A DNA stretch of 64,000 nucleotides from JADCRZ01 sp037718865 (GCA_037718865.1 JBBJMP010000030.1:3348-67347); one strand, 5' to 3'; positions 16,225 through 26,599 are shown, counted from the first letter of the stretch. Translations and numbers: made by a program. The notes: generated by a model not told the origin, from the sequence alone.

Positions 16225-18843
16225 ATGGAGTTATCTAAAAATTATTTGCCGGATACCACAGAAGCAAGGTGGTACGCGCATTGGCTGGAGAAGGGCTATT
16301 TCAACAGCAGCCCTGACAACCGAAAAGCATTCACCGTGGTTATTCCACCACCCAATATTACCGGTGTCCTGCATATGGGACATACCTTAAATGAAACCGT
16401 GCAGGACATACTGGTCAGGAAGGCAAGAATGAGCGGCTTTAATGCATGCTGGGTTCCAGGCAGCGATCATGCCTCTATTGCAACCGAAGCCCGGGTTGGA
16501 AATATGCTTAAAGAAAAAGGCATCGAAAAAGCCAACCTTACCCGCGAAGAATTTTTGAAATATACCTTTGAATGGAAGGAAAAATATGGAAACATCATCT
16601 ACAGCCAGATAGCAAGGCTTGGATGCAGCGTGGACTGGAACAGGGTAAGTTTCACCATGGACGGTCACTATTACAAAGCGGTCATTACGGTTTTTGTGGA
16701 CCTCTTTAATAAAGGCCTGATCTACCGCGGGGCAAGAATGATCAACTGGGATCCTGCAGCCAAAACAGCCCTAAGCGATGAAGAAGTAGAGTACAGGGAT
16801 GTTGAGGGGAAGTTGTATTTTATCAGGTATTATTTGGAAGAAAGTGAGACTCAAAACTACATTCTCATAGCCACCCAACGCCCGGAAACCATCATGGGTG
16901 ATACTGCCATCTGTGTTAACCCGGCTGACGAACGATATAATCACCTGCACGGATCTTTTGCCTATGTGCCGCTGATCAACCGCCGCATTCCGATCATTGC
17001 CGATGAATACGTTTCAACCGAATTTGGCACGGGCGCCCTTAAAGTAACGCCGGCACATGACCTCAACGACTATAACCTGGGATTGAAATACAACCTCGAG
17101 ATAGTGGATACCCTGAACGAAGACGGAACGCTCAGTGAAGCCGCCCAGCTCTATGTCGGGGAAGATCGATTTGCAGCGCGTCACAAGATCATCAGCGAGT
17201 TAACCGAAAAGGGTTTTTTAAGTAAAGTAGAAACGTATCCAAGCCGCCTGGGATATAGCCAGCGTTCCGGCGCCGTCGTTGAACCAAAAATTTCCACCCA
17301 GTGGTTCGTCAAAATGAAGGATATGGCTGAACCCGCTTTGCAGGCCGTAGTTAATGGAGACATCCGGATCCACCCGGCCGACCGCTTCCTGGCTACCTAC
17401 AAATACTGGATGGAGAACGTGGAAGACTGGTGCATAAGCAGGCAACTGTGGTGGGGACAACAAATACCGGCCTGGTACGATGAAGAAGGAAATATGGCCG
17501 TGGCTGAAACGGAAGAAAAGGCCAGGGCCGTATTCATTGACCGGTTTGGATTGATCCGTGGTGAACTAAGGCAGGACGAAGACGTACTCGATACCTGGTT
17601 CTCCTCGTGGCTTTGGCCCATTGAAGTTTTTCACGGCATTAGTCAGCCGGGGAATAATGATATCAATTATTATTATCCCGGCTCCGTATTGGTAACGGGT
17701 CAAGATATCATTTTCTTCTGGGTAGCCAGGATGATCATGGCAGGCATGGAGTACAAAAAGCAGATACCCTTTCAACATGTTTACTTTACAGGCATGGTCC
17801 GTGACAAGCTGGGAAGAAAAATGAGTAAAAGCCTGGGTAACTCCCCCGACCTGCTGGCCTTGATTGATAAATACGGGGCCGATGCGGTTCGTTTTGGCAT
17901 CATGATATCCTCCCCTGCGGGCAACGACCTGCTTTTTGATGAAGGCAGCCTGGAACAGGGCAGAAATTTCAATAATAAATTATGGAACGCACTAAAGCTG
18001 GTAAAGAGCTGGCAGGCTAAAGTAGACCCATCCCAATCCAGGGCGGATCAATTTGCCACCAGCTGGTTTGAAAGCCGGTTATATGAGGCATGGACTGAAA
18101 TTGATGCTTTGATAGACCAATTTCGTTTAAGTGAAGCTTTAAAAACCATTTATTCACTGATCTGGGATGATTTCTGCAGTTGGTACCTCGAGTGGGCCAA
18201 ACCTGGCTTTGAACAATCCGTTTCACCGGATGTCTACAACAAAACTGTGGAATTTTTTACTGAACTGGTGCAAATGCTGCACCCTTTTATGCCTTTTATT
18301 ACTGAAGAGATCTACCACCTGCTGGCTGAAAGGGAAGATGACCTTTGTATAAGACCATTCTCCGTGATCAGATCGAAGATCCCTGATGTTTTACAGGATG
18401 GGATTTTTTTGAAAGAAGTGATCACCGCCATACGTGAGGCACGAACGAAACACCAGTTCAGGAGCCGCGATGAGATACAACTCAGCATTGACACACCATC
18501 ACCCGACACCTACTACAGGGTTCAACACGTTTTAGCTAAACAGGTTAACGCCGGCACCATTGAATTTTCAGAAAGGGCAGCTGAAAATGCCATAGCTTTA
18601 GTTATCGGAAAAGATAAGGTATATATTCAATCCGATAAACCCGTAAATACGGCAGGCCAAAAAGAAGGTTTGTTGAAAGAACTGGATTATTTGAAAGGAT
18701 TTATTCTATCTGTTGACAATAAGCTCAGAAATGAACGTTTTGTGCAACACGCCAAACCGGAGGTGGTTGAATTGGAAAGAAGAAAAAAGGCAGATGCCGA
18801 AACCAAGTTGAAGGTGCTGCAGGAAAGCCTGGCCAATCTATAA
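16225..18843 (+). CDS. valS: Valyl-tRNA synthetase
   Basis: 872 residues, class I synthetase that charges tRNA-Val. The HIGH signature is HMGH at residues 50-53 (PPPNITGVLHMGHTLN), the editing domain (CP1) follows, and KMSKS is at 532-536 (GRKMSKSLGNSPD). The anticodon-binding domain and a C-terminal coiled-coil arm (LDYLKGFILSVDNKLRNERF) complete it. The ATG at 16225 is chosen because the family begins MELSKNYLPD; an upstream in-frame TTG adds nine odd residues. The promoter box and a short leader precede it. It lies 36 bases before an exported-protein gene, with no terminator seen between. Confidence 0.98.
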   Translation: MELSKNYLPDTTEARWYAHWLEKGYFNSSPDNRKAFTVVIPPPNITGVLHMGHTLNETVQDILVRKARMSGFNACWVPGSDHASIATEARVGNMLKEKGIEKANLTREEFLKYTFEWKEKYGNIIYSQIARLGCSVDWNRVSFTMDGHYYKAVITVFVDLFNKGLIYRGARMINWDPAAKTALSDEEVEYRDVEGKLYFIRYYLEESETQNYILIATQRPETIMGDTAICVNPADERYNHLHGSFAYVPLINRRIPIIADEYVSTEFGTGALKVTPAHDLNDYNLGLKYNLEIVDTLNEDGTLSEAAQLYVGEDRFAARHKIISELTEKGFLSKVETYPSRLGYSQRSGAVVEPKISTQWFVKMKDMAEPALQAVVNGDIRIHPADRFLATYKYWMENVEDWCISRQLWWGQQIPAWYDEEGNMAVAETEEKARAVFIDRFGLIRGELRQDEDVLDTWFSSWLWPIEVFHGISQPGNNDINYYYPGSVLVTGQDIIFFWVARMIMAGMEYKKQIPFQHVYFTGMVRDKLGRKMSKSLGNSPDLLALIDKYGADAVRFGIMISSPAGNDLLFDEGSLEQGRNFNNKLWNALKLVKSWQAKVDPSQSRADQFATSWFESRLYEAWTEIDALIDQFRLSEALKTIYSLIWDDFCSWYLEWAKPGFEQSVSPDVYNKTVEFFTELVQMLHPFMPFITEEIYHLLAEREDDLCIRPFSVIRSKIPDVLQDGIFLKEVITAIREARTKHQFRSRDEIQLSIDTPSPDTYYRVQHVLAKQVNAGTIEFSERAAENAIALVIGKDKVYIQSDKPVNTAGQKEGLLKELDYLKGFILSVDNKLRNERFVQHAKPEVVELERRKKADAETKLKVLQESLANL

Positions 18844-18878
18844 AAAATATTTCGGGTCATTCCGCGTTTAACAACAAC

Positions 18879-21614
18879 ATGCGTAGGCGTATTAAACGTT
18901 TAAAAATACTTCTCTTATTTACTTTACTGTCAGTAGTTAACATGCATGGGCAGGTAAATATAGGGTTTACCACGCTGGATACGGTTTGTGTGAATACGCC
19001 AGTAAACATTACCAATACAACTACCGGAGCCAGTAATTACTATTGGAACTTTTGTGTGGCAGACATTAGTAAGATCACACCTACTGCTGTAAATCTTGGA
19101 AATCCGGGAGGAAGACTGGCCAATCCGGTATTTATGGATTATGTTTTCTATAATAACAATTATTACGGCTTTTCGACAAACTATAATCCGGGCAATTTAA
19201 TACGAATGGATTTTGGGAACAGCCTGCTGAATACGCCTACCTCTATAAATCTGGGAAACTTCGGAGGCATCATTCCTCCAGGACCAGGAGCAGAAGGTAT
19301 ACAGGTTGTAGAAAATGAAGGAAAATGGTACGCCATAATTGTAGCAGGATACACACCCTCCGGAAGTACCCCCCGAATTCTTAAAATAGACTTTGGCTCA
19401 AACCTTACCAATACGGCTCCAATAGCTACTAACTGGGGAAATCTTGGAGACCTCTATCAGCCTATAGACCTGCATGTTTTTAAAGAGAACAACGACTGGT
19501 ACGGATTTACCGTTAATGCTGAAAACAATACCATCACCCGTTTCAATTTTACCAATAGTTTTGACAATACACCGACTGCTATAAATTTGGGTAATATCGG
19601 TAACCTGTTATATCCCACGGGTATTTACGCCATTGACGACAACGGGTTTTGGAGAGTATTTGTGGTGAACGGAGGACTTCGTAGTAACACAGCAAACAGT
19701 GGTAACTACTCGCTTACGAGGTTAGACTTTGGAAACTCGCTGTTAAATATTCCTGCTGGTGTTAACCTGGGTAATCCGGGTAACATGCTGCACCATCCCC
19801 GTGATCTTACGATTATGAAATCATGCGATCAGGTCATCGGCTTTGCTGTAAATGGAAATTCAAGTTATAACAATATTGTTCAATTAAATTTTAATAACCA
19901 ACTTTCTTCCACACCTGTAATCACATCTTTTGGTAATGTGGGCAATCTTAGTTTTCCGCATTCCATTTCCAAGTTATTCAGGATCAATAATGACTTGTAT
20001 AGTTTTGTAACAAACGTTGCTAACAATTCTCTGACACGTTTAAGATTCGCAGGCTGCAGTAATGCAAGCATTTCCAGCTCAAGCCTTCAGTATCCGCCGG
20101 CAATAGTTTATAACACGCCCGGCACATATAATATAAATCTATCGGTTGATGAAGGCTTACCCACGCAATCTTCTGTTTGCCGTAATGTGGTAGTTGTAGC
20201 CGCTAAAGGCGCACCGTTACAGAGCAAAACCGCCTGTAAAGGCGATACCCTGCTTATACAATCTCCAGCTTCATCACCTTATTTTCTATGGAATACCGGT
20301 ACTACCGCTTCATCGATCAAAGTAACCAGTTCAGGAACTTATTGGGTAGAGTATGATGTATTCAATTGCCCGGCAAGGGATAGTTTTCTGGTTGAATTCA
20401 AAGATCTGCCAACCATACAAGCCCGGACCGATACCTCGGTATGCAGGGGCGATTCAGTCCGGCTGTTCTTAACCGGCCAGCCGGCTTACAGGTACAGGTG
20501 GACGCCCTCTACAGGAATATCTAACATAAACATAGCTTCACCTGTTGCGGCTCCCGCTTCAACCACATCTTATATCGTTACTGCAACGGATGCCCTGGGC
20601 TGCACAACAACCGATACCGCAACCATATTTGTAAACGCATTGCCCGTCGTGACAAAAAGCAGCGACATGACCAAGTGTTCGAATGATAGTGTGCAACTAA
20701 CGGCGGGAGGTGGAATACAATATGAATGGAGCCCTTCATACGGGCTGGCGGTAACAAATATTGCCAACCCGTTTACGACGACCGATAAAACGATTAAATA
20801 TTATGTAACCGTTACAGGCAATAATGGCTGTAACGCCATCGATTCGGTACTGGTACAGATAAAGGCAAAGTCTGATTTTGCGATAAGTCCGGCAAACAGT
20901 TCATTATGTAAAGGAGACAGCACCCGGCTTACGGCCAGCGGAGGAGATACGTATAGATGGATTGGCGGATCAACTGGTAATTCCCGTTCACCTTTCGTCA
21001 TTGTATCCCCTTCAAGTACTACCGTTTATACTGTTGAGATCACCGAAACTGGCTGTAATATTTCAGATACGGTTTCTTCAACGATAAGGGTTAACCAGCC
21101 TCCATCCATATCTTTATCGAAATCCAACGATATAGATTGCAGCCTGGGCAGGGCATTGTTGTCTGCTTCAGGAGCAGCTAGTTACAAATGGTCGCCCGCA
21201 AACGGCCTTTCTAATGTTCTTATACCGAACCCCGTTGCCACTCCCGGTCAAACAACCACTTATCACGTGCTCGCCACATCTGCTTTTGGCTGCATGACTA
21301 ATGACAGCATTACAGTAAAAGTTGACTATTCATCAAAAAACAGCGCTTTCCTGGTGGCAAATGGGTTTACCCCTAATGATGACGGCATAAACGATTGTTT
21401 CAGCGTTAAAAATTGGGGCACGTTTATAAGTTTCGAAATGTCGGTCTACAATCGATGGGGTCAAAAAGTATTCTTTACCAAAGATCCCGGCAATTGCTGG
21501 AATGGCACGTATAAAGGAATAAAACAACAGTCAGCAACGTTCGTGTACCAGATAAAAGCAGTAACTGAATGTGGAAGTGTTTACCGAAATGGAACCGTAG
21601 TATTGATGAGGTAA
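18879..21614 (+). CDS. T9SS cargo protein with propeller-like and Ig-like repeats, type B sorting domain
   Basis: 911 residues. Signal peptide (LLLFTLLSVVNMHG, cleaved near residue 25). Residues about 50-390 hold six or so degenerate repeats of about 60 residues with the theme 'LTRLDFGNSLLN-P--VNLGN-GN', probably a beta propeller. A PKD-like piece (about 390-440) and several Ig-like modules ending in 'TDALGCTTTDTATIFVN'-type blades (about 445-810) follow. The gliding-type C-terminal sorting domain closes it (FTPNDDGINDCFSV, then EMSVYNRWGQKVFF and CWNGTYKG). It should be exported by T9SS and held at the surface or released. No PorP/SprF partner is beside it. The substrate or ligand is unknown. 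Confidence 0.9.
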   Translation: MRRRIKRLKILLLFTLLSVVNMHGQVNIGFTTLDTVCVNTPVNITNTTTGASNYYWNFCVADISKITPTAVNLGNPGGRLANPVFMDYVFYNNNYYGFSTNYNPGNLIRMDFGNSLLNTPTSINLGNFGGIIPPGPGAEGIQVVENEGKWYAIIVAGYTPSGSTPRILKIDFGSNLTNTAPIATNWGNLGDLYQPIDLHVFKENNDWYGFTVNAENNTITRFNFTNSFDNTPTAINLGNIGNLLYPTGIYAIDDNGFWRVFVVNGGLRSNTANSGNYSLTRLDFGNSLLNIPAGVNLGNPGNMLHHPRDLTIMKSCDQVIGFAVNGNSSYNNIVQLNFNNQLSSTPVITSFGNVGNLSFPHSISKLFRINNDLYSFVTNVANNSLTRLRFAGCSNASISSSSLQYPPAIVYNTPGTYNINLSVDEGLPTQSSVCRNVVVVAAKGAPLQSKTACKGDTLLIQSPASSPYFLWNTGTTASSIKVTSSGTYWVEYDVFNCPARDSFLVEFKDLPTIQARTDTSVCRGDSVRLFLTGQPAYRYRWTPSTGISNINIASPVAAPASTTSYIVTATDALGCTTTDTATIFVNALPVVTKSSDMTKCSNDSVQLTAGGGIQYEWSPSYGLAVTNIANPFTTTDKTIKYYVTVTGNNGCNAIDSVLVQIKAKSDFAISPANSSLCKGDSTRLTASGGDTYRWIGGSTGNSRSPFVIVSPSSTTVYTVEITETGCNISDTVSSTIRVNQPPSISLSKSNDIDCSLGRALLSASGAASYKWSPANGLSNVLIPNPVATPGQTTTYHVLATSAFGCMTNDSITVKVDYSSKNSAFLVANGFTPNDDGINDCFSVKNWGTFISFEMSVYNRWGQKVFFTKDPGNCWNGTYKGIKQQSATFVYQIKAVTECGSVYRNGTVVLMR

Positions 21615-21623
21615 GTAATTATT

Positions 21624-24428
21624 CTACCGCTGCAACAAGTTCACCGGCAGTATCAGGTCGAACCGGTGTGGTCCGCTTCCGCCGAACAGGTCATCATCCA
21701 GTAAATAACTATATCTGAATCCAAAGCTAAGGGGTAACTGGTTCCACCACTTAGTGTCAAAAAATATTTCGGTTCCCCCAGACCGGAAATTACCCCTGCT
21801 CCTGCTAACGTCCAGCACAGCTGTGTAATCAAAAAACAGGTTTGCCCTAAGTCGAAGAAAATACACCATGTTGCCAAATCCTGCATCGGGATAACATAAG
21901 GGAAAATGATAGTTTACTCCCCATTTTATCATCCGGTGGAAATTTTCCGATTCATAACCCCGGGAAAAAGGGAAACTGTTTCCAAACCGGTATTGGTTTA
22001 GCGTATCTTTTTGTTGAAAAGCGCCATTCAGAACCAGGTTGTGGGTCAGCCGCATTCCCGGAAGATAAAAATTGCCCGACACCAAAAACTGGTGGGCGTC
22101 AAAACCCGAAACGGTTTTTTTGTAATTGATCAGCAGCGATTGTGCCCACCGCGGATAAATATGTTGCCTTGCTTTCTGTACCTGGTTACTAAAGGTGAGG
22201 TAGCTGTTGATATAACCGAAAGACCGGTTTCCCAGGCTGTCTTTGAACGAACCCCTGAACGAAGGCCGGTTGTATACAAAGTCTGCACCGGTATTCATCC
22301 GCGTGATGGTTTTTCCCTTGCTCAGGTTTAAAGGAAGGTTCAGGCCGCTCCTATATTCCCATTCATTCCAATAAATGCGCTGTCGCCGGAAGAGTCCCCT
22401 CCTGTCCAGGGTATAACTCACTCCTGTTGAAACGAACGGAAACCAGGCGCCATAAATGGCATTAACAGCAAGCTGTTTAAAATTTTCGTTGCGGTTATAA
22501 TTAACAGAAACTTCAGCCTGCAAGGTATTCAGCACATTCTCTGAAACCAGCGAAAAAGAATAGTCGGGATCGCTGATGAAGGGCCGAAGACTATGGAAGT
22601 TCAGGAGTCGAAACGATTTAGCATAAGCAGTTGACTGGATACGTTTAAAAGATGAGCGTATATCGCCGGCATCGCTGTTAATGGAACTAACGTTAAAATC
22701 CGCTGTTGAAGCGGCAAACAATTCAAGGGGTACTGGCTGCCATTGTATTTCGGCCTTGTCTACCTCAGTAATGCGGTAACCCCTCGAGGTGAAATGACTC
22801 CAGGCCAGTTTACCGGCTGAAGCTGCAGGTTGGTAATTTCCGGTGACTCTTTCCAGCAGGGTATGCGTTAACCTGTACAACCTTTTGCCCGGCATAACAA
22901 CGGCAAACAGGCGGTCAAACCGGCCGTTGGAAGCCGCGAAATAAATGGTATCCTGCTGAATAAAAGGAAAGCCGATGACGTTAAAAGAAAACGGCGTTAG
23001 CATTTCCGTAGTTGATTTGCCCGCGTCGATGAGGGCCACCGACATCTGCCCGGCCTTGTTCCTGACTGCTGAAACAATTTGCCCGTTATTATAAAATCGC
23101 GGATGGGTGTAAAAATAATTATCCGGGTTAGGGATCGCTTTCAATACAGAACCGCTAGCAGCATCCAGTAAATGCAACGCGCTATTCCGCTCCGGTTCCG
23201 ACAGCACGGCAACGATAGTGGAGCCATCTTCATTTATATCCGGGGAAAAATATTTAGAGCCGGTAGTAATACTGCGTTGTTCACCGTTATGGACATCCAG
23301 CAACTGTATCTCGCTGTAATCCTTCCATCCCCAACGAACATGGGGACGGTAGGATGCATATACGATCCTTCCGTTGCGATAGGAGAAATGGTTTTCTAAC
23401 GACCTGTCTTTAAAACGCAACTTTTTTTCCTGCTTGCCTGAATGAACGACAAAAGCGGCAAGCTGTTTATAGCTGCTGCTGACAGTAACCAGCGTACTGT
23501 CATTAATATAGGCTGGAAATTCCTCGTCTGCAATAAAATGCCCGGATCGGCGATCAGAAAGGGATACCTGCGCCAGGGCTGAATCAGATGATCTGTAAAA
23601 GTCCAGGGCTTCCTTTCTGAGTAGGGCATAGTTCTTCCCGGTATATTTTTTTACGGCTTTCTGGAATGGATACGTCAATCCTTTAAAAGCGGCCGCATCG
23701 GCGGTTACTTTTTTCCATATATCCATCCCGTATTTTTCCCGCCCATAAGCCACCAGTAAATATCCGAGCTGGTAATGATTCGGAACATAATCTTTCATTG
23801 ATCCATTCCGGAGTTTCATCCAGGAATAATTTTTTCCGGAGGCCCACAGGGAACGGTAACCGTTGAAAAAAGAGGGCAGCCTTCCCCTACCCTGGTTACT
23901 CAGGCGGGTTTCATTATAAACGGCATCCCCTTCAAAAAACCAGTCGGGTATCACGAGGCTGTTTGCCAGTGCCTGTCCATCTTCACCAAAGATGATGCGG
24001 AAGGCCCTGGACAGCCCTACATTAAAATTGTTGTATTGCTGAACGTGCCTGAACTCATGGATGGCCAGCAATTTATGCGCGGGCAGGCTTCCCAGGTCGA
24101 AACTGTTTGAAGAAGGGGTAAGATAAAGTTCAGACCTGAAAGGCCCCAGCCCTACGTAGCCGTTCGAAATGGTGGTTTCTTTTTGCAGTACGAAATTCAC
24201 TCTTCGATGACGGCTTCCGATAGAACCATCGGTTTCGTTTAACTGCTGTACAATGCCTGCAACCTGGCTGGCCAATGAATCCAGGCCCAACGGATAGATA
24301 ACTCTTGCTGCCGGAACATTTAGCTGTTTCCATTTAACAGATGGCGCATTTCCGCCAAACTGCTGTGCAGAGCCCGTTAATGCGAAAAGCAAAAAAGCCA
24401 ATACAAGTAATTTTTCATACACGGTCAT
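21624..24428 (-). CDS. Outer-membrane protein with peptidase-MA-like, TolB-propeller and barrel regions
   Basis: 934 residues with a signal peptide (LLVLAFLLFALTGSA). An N-terminal gluzincin-like part carries HEFRH at residues 124-128 and PDWFFEGDA with E166, matching the zinc-binding HExxH plus downstream Glu of peptidase MA proteins. The middle (about 290-560) has repeated beta blades (YFSPDINEDGSTIVAVLSEP, FYTHPRFYNNGQIVSAVRNK) typical of a TolB-like propeller. The last 330 residues are aromatic-rich beta strands ending in a typical barrel terminus (GFRYSYLLDDDLFG to PVNLLQR). It is predicted to be an outer-membrane protein with a periplasmic or surface protease. Activity and substrate are unproven. 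It converges on the T9SS cargo gene with a ten-base gap. Confidence 0.8.
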   Translation of the reverse strand: MTVYEKLLVLAFLLFALTGSAQQFGGNAPSVKWKQLNVPAARVIYPLGLDSLASQVAGIVQQLNETDGSIGSRHRRVNFVLQKETTISNGYVGLGPFRSELYLTPSSNSFDLGSLPAHKLLAIHEFRHVQQYNNFNVGLSRAFRIIFGEDGQALANSLVIPDWFFEGDAVYNETRLSNQGRGRLPSFFNGYRSLWASGKNYSWMKLRNGSMKDYVPNHYQLGYLLVAYGREKYGMDIWKKVTADAAAFKGLTYPFQKAVKKYTGKNYALLRKEALDFYRSSDSALAQVSLSDRRSGHFIADEEFPAYINDSTLVTVSSSYKQLAAFVVHSGKQEKKLRFKDRSLENHFSYRNGRIVYASYRPHVRWGWKDYSEIQLLDVHNGEQRSITTGSKYFSPDINEDGSTIVAVLSEPERNSALHLLDAASGSVLKAIPNPDNYFYTHPRFYNNGQIVSAVRNKAGQMSVALIDAGKSTTEMLTPFSFNVIGFPFIQQDTIYFAASNGRFDRLFAVVMPGKRLYRLTHTLLERVTGNYQPAASAGKLAWSHFTSRGYRITEVDKAEIQWQPVPLELFAASTADFNVSSINSDAGDIRSSFKRIQSTAYAKSFRLLNFHSLRPFISDPDYSFSLVSENVLNTLQAEVSVNYNRNENFKQLAVNAIYGAWFPFVSTGVSYTLDRRGLFRRQRIYWNEWEYRSGLNLPLNLSKGKTITRMNTGADFVYNRPSFRGSFKDSLGNRSFGYINSYLTFSNQVQKARQHIYPRWAQSLLINYKKTVSGFDAHQFLVSGNFYLPGMRLTHNLVLNGAFQQKDTLNQYRFGNSFPFSRGYESENFHRMIKWGVNYHFPLCYPDAGFGNMVYFLRLRANLFFDYTAVLDVSRSRGNFRSGGTEIFFDTKWWNQLPLSFGFRYSYLLDDDLFGGSGPHRFDLILPVNLLQR

Positions 24429-24610
24429 ATGCTCACGTCATTGCAGTGAAGGATAAGATATTAACCGGAAAGATAAGCAGGCTTTGGAATAAACAGGACA
24501 AGAAACTACATTTAGCAGGCAGATTAACGCATTACAAAAGAATCGCCCGTACAATAAATCAGTATCATTGCCGGGTATGATTTAACATTGAAAAAGATAA
24601 ATAATTTATT

Positions 24611-25336
24611 ATGTTATTATTAGCGCTGGCCCTGGCTCCCGGATTGGCCATTGTATTTTATATCATCGCCAAAGACAAGTACAATAAGGAACCTTTTAAA
24701 AACCTGTTGTACTCTTTTCTGCTGGGGGTGTTAAGCACTTTACCGGCCATTGTTTTGCAAATGCTGTTTAAAGGCAGATTGGAAACGTACTTTGAGGGTT
24801 CGTCTGTAATTTACTACGCATTTTTTGCTTTTGGGGCCGTAGGGCTGAGTGAAGAATTTAGTAAATATCTCATGCTTCGGTATTATGCCTACCGGCAAAA
24901 AGCGTTCGATGAACCTTTAGACGGCATCATTTACGGGGTAATAGTGAGCATGGGCTTTGCTACCCTGGAAAATATAAGTTATGTAATGACCTTTGGTTAC
25001 GGCACTGCTATTGCCCGCATGTTTTTGTCCGTACCCACCCATGCATGCTTTGGCGTTATCATGGGCTATTATATTGGACTGGCAAAATTTGACAAGAGAA
25101 GAAGTTATTCGCTTATGCAGACCGGCTTATTGCTCGCAGTTTTATTTCATGGAGCTTATGATTTCTTTTTATTCCTGCAGCAAAATGAATCGGTGACGAA
25201 GATTTTTTCTACAGGTCTGCTTTCCTTCTGTTCCATCCTAACGCTTTATATTGCCGTTCGTTTGTCGTTCCGTGCCATCCGCTTACATGAAGAATTGTCC
25301 AGGATAGCTTATGAAAATTCCAGGCAATTATTGTAA
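24611..25336 (+). CDS. prsW: PrsW family intramembrane metalloprotease
   Basis: 241 residues with about seven membrane segments. PrsW proteases cut membrane proteins within the bilayer; in Bacillus the target is an anti-sigma factor. Catalytic candidates are all present: E81-E82 in LSEEFSKYL (EExxK motif), E120 in MGFATLENI, H144 in VPTHACFG and H180 in LFHGAYDFF. The start at 24611 gives a first membrane helix immediately. There is no anti-sigma or sigma gene next to it, so the substrate is unknown. It is divergent from the peptidase-MA protein gene. Confidence 0.9.
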   Translation: MLLLALALAPGLAIVFYIIAKDKYNKEPFKNLLYSFLLGVLSTLPAIVLQMLFKGRLETYFEGSSVIYYAFFAFGAVGLSEEFSKYLMLRYYAYRQKAFDEPLDGIIYGVIVSMGFATLENISYVMTFGYGTAIARMFLSVPTHACFGVIMGYYIGLAKFDKRRSYSLMQTGLLLAVLFHGAYDFFLFLQQNESVTKIFSTGLLSFCSILTLYIAVRLSFRAIRLHEELSRIAYENSRQLL

Positions 25337-25376
25337 GTGCCAAGCTGAAGTGTCTAACAACAATTAAAGTAATACT

Positions 25377-26057
25377 CTACTTTGCAATCACTGCTGAACC
25401 GCCAAAATCAGGAATGGGAACAAAATTGATATTTTGCTCGGCACAAAATTGTTCAACAGCCTTTCTTGAACCTTTATATTCGTTGTTATTAAAGTCGTGG
25501 ATAAAAATATATCCCCCTTTTACCAGCTTTGGATAAAAGAAATCAAGCCCTTTATATATTGGTGCGTATAAATCTGCATCTAGACTTACAAAGACGAAGC
25601 TATCATTAATGTCTTTTACAGATTCCGGAAAATAACCCTTAACCGGGATACATTTATCAGGAAAGGGCATTCGGGATAATACCGCTTCAACTGATGTGTC
25701 CGAAAAATTTTGGGAACCACTTGATAATTCTTTTTCTTTTTCGACTGTCACATCTTTTTTGTCGAAACCCTCAAAAGTGTCGAAAAGATACAATTGGCGA
25801 TTGGGAAAATACTGATTGATATACCGTGCGAACTTTCCTTTGTACACTCCAAGTTCCGCCACATTACCTGAATACGCTTTGTTATTAATTTCATGACTGA
25901 TTAACTCTAACGTAGCTAACCTAACATAATCAAAATAATTGCTATCTATATTTCTTTTTCGATCCAGGTATTGGAGAGAACCACTCACGAAAACATTACT
26001 CTTATGCAAAAATTCACCTAATATAAAATTAAATCCTTTTGCAAATTGTTTGATCAT
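25377..26057 (-). CDS. TylF/MycF-type O-methyltransferase
   Basis: 226 residues. SAM-dependent methyltransferase of the TylF/MycF family, which in the known cases methylates sugar hydroxyls of macrolides; in Bacteroidota such genes are common near polysaccharide loci. Seen: GNVAELGVYKGKFARYINQY (SAM-binding loop), LYLFDTFEGFDKKDV, FVFVSLDADLYAPIYKGLDF (metal-binding aspartates) and GGYIFIHDFNNNEYKGSRKA. No sugar gene is directly adjacent; the polysaccharide locus begins about 2 kb to the right. The acceptor is not predictable. Confidence 0.85.
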   Translation of the reverse strand: MIKQFAKGFNFILGEFLHKSNVFVSGSLQYLDRKRNIDSNYFDYVRLATLELISHEINNKAYSGNVAELGVYKGKFARYINQYFPNRQLYLFDTFEGFDKKDVTVEKEKELSSGSQNFSDTSVEAVLSRMPFPDKCIPVKGYFPESVKDINDSFVFVSLDADLYAPIYKGLDFFYPKLVKGGYIFIHDFNNNEYKGSRKAVEQFCAEQNINFVPIPDFGGSAVIAK

Positions 26058-26148
26058 TTAACGAAGTTAGTGGTATTCCAATTTACTTATGGCAACATAC
26101 TGGTAACTTAAGGAGTAGATTAGATTCACTTAATCTTTCGATAGCATG

Positions 26149-26529
26149 TTACTTTTTGTAATCACTAAACGCTGCTACTTGTTCGGCGCAAAGCGCCTTG
26201 TTATATATTCTTATCTCATCAATTACACCGTTAAAGAAATAACGATACTGTGGGTCTTCGTGGCTTCCTATAAAAAGGTCTAATGAATTGGGGGTCAAAC
26301 CAGCTTTTTTTAAGGTGATATTTTCCAGCTTCCCATTGATATACAACCTTGACTCAAACCCGTCATAAGTATAAATAATGGTGATCCATTCATTTAATTT
26401 TACAAGTGTAGTATCAGCATAAGCAGTCGAATTTTGAGAAAGATCACCATATCCGGCAACAAATCGCTCTCTATCAGTCCTCGCCGGCGTTGAAATATCG
26501 CAGTCTGCAGTGATGTCCTGAAACCGCAT
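26149..26529 (-). pseudogene. LamG/concanavalin-like domain fragment lacking its N-terminus
   Basis: 126 residues matching the second half of a LamG-type lectin domain: LNEWITIIYTYDGFESRLYI, NGKLENITLKKAGLTPNSLD, FIGSHEDPQYRYFFNGVIDE and IRIYNKALCAEQVAAF. Intact proteins of this kind are exported and carry a signal peptide and the first half of the jelly roll. Here the frame is closed by a stop about 12 codons before the first ATG, and the divergent acetyltransferase starts 71 bases away. It is therefore probably a truncated leftover. Expression as a small cytosolic protein cannot be excluded. Confidence 0.65.
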
Positions 26530-26599
26530 TGCGGTGAATGCGCAGATTTGCTGATTTGCCAGTTAAATTCACTTATATTTAGTATAGGCACTAACATAT

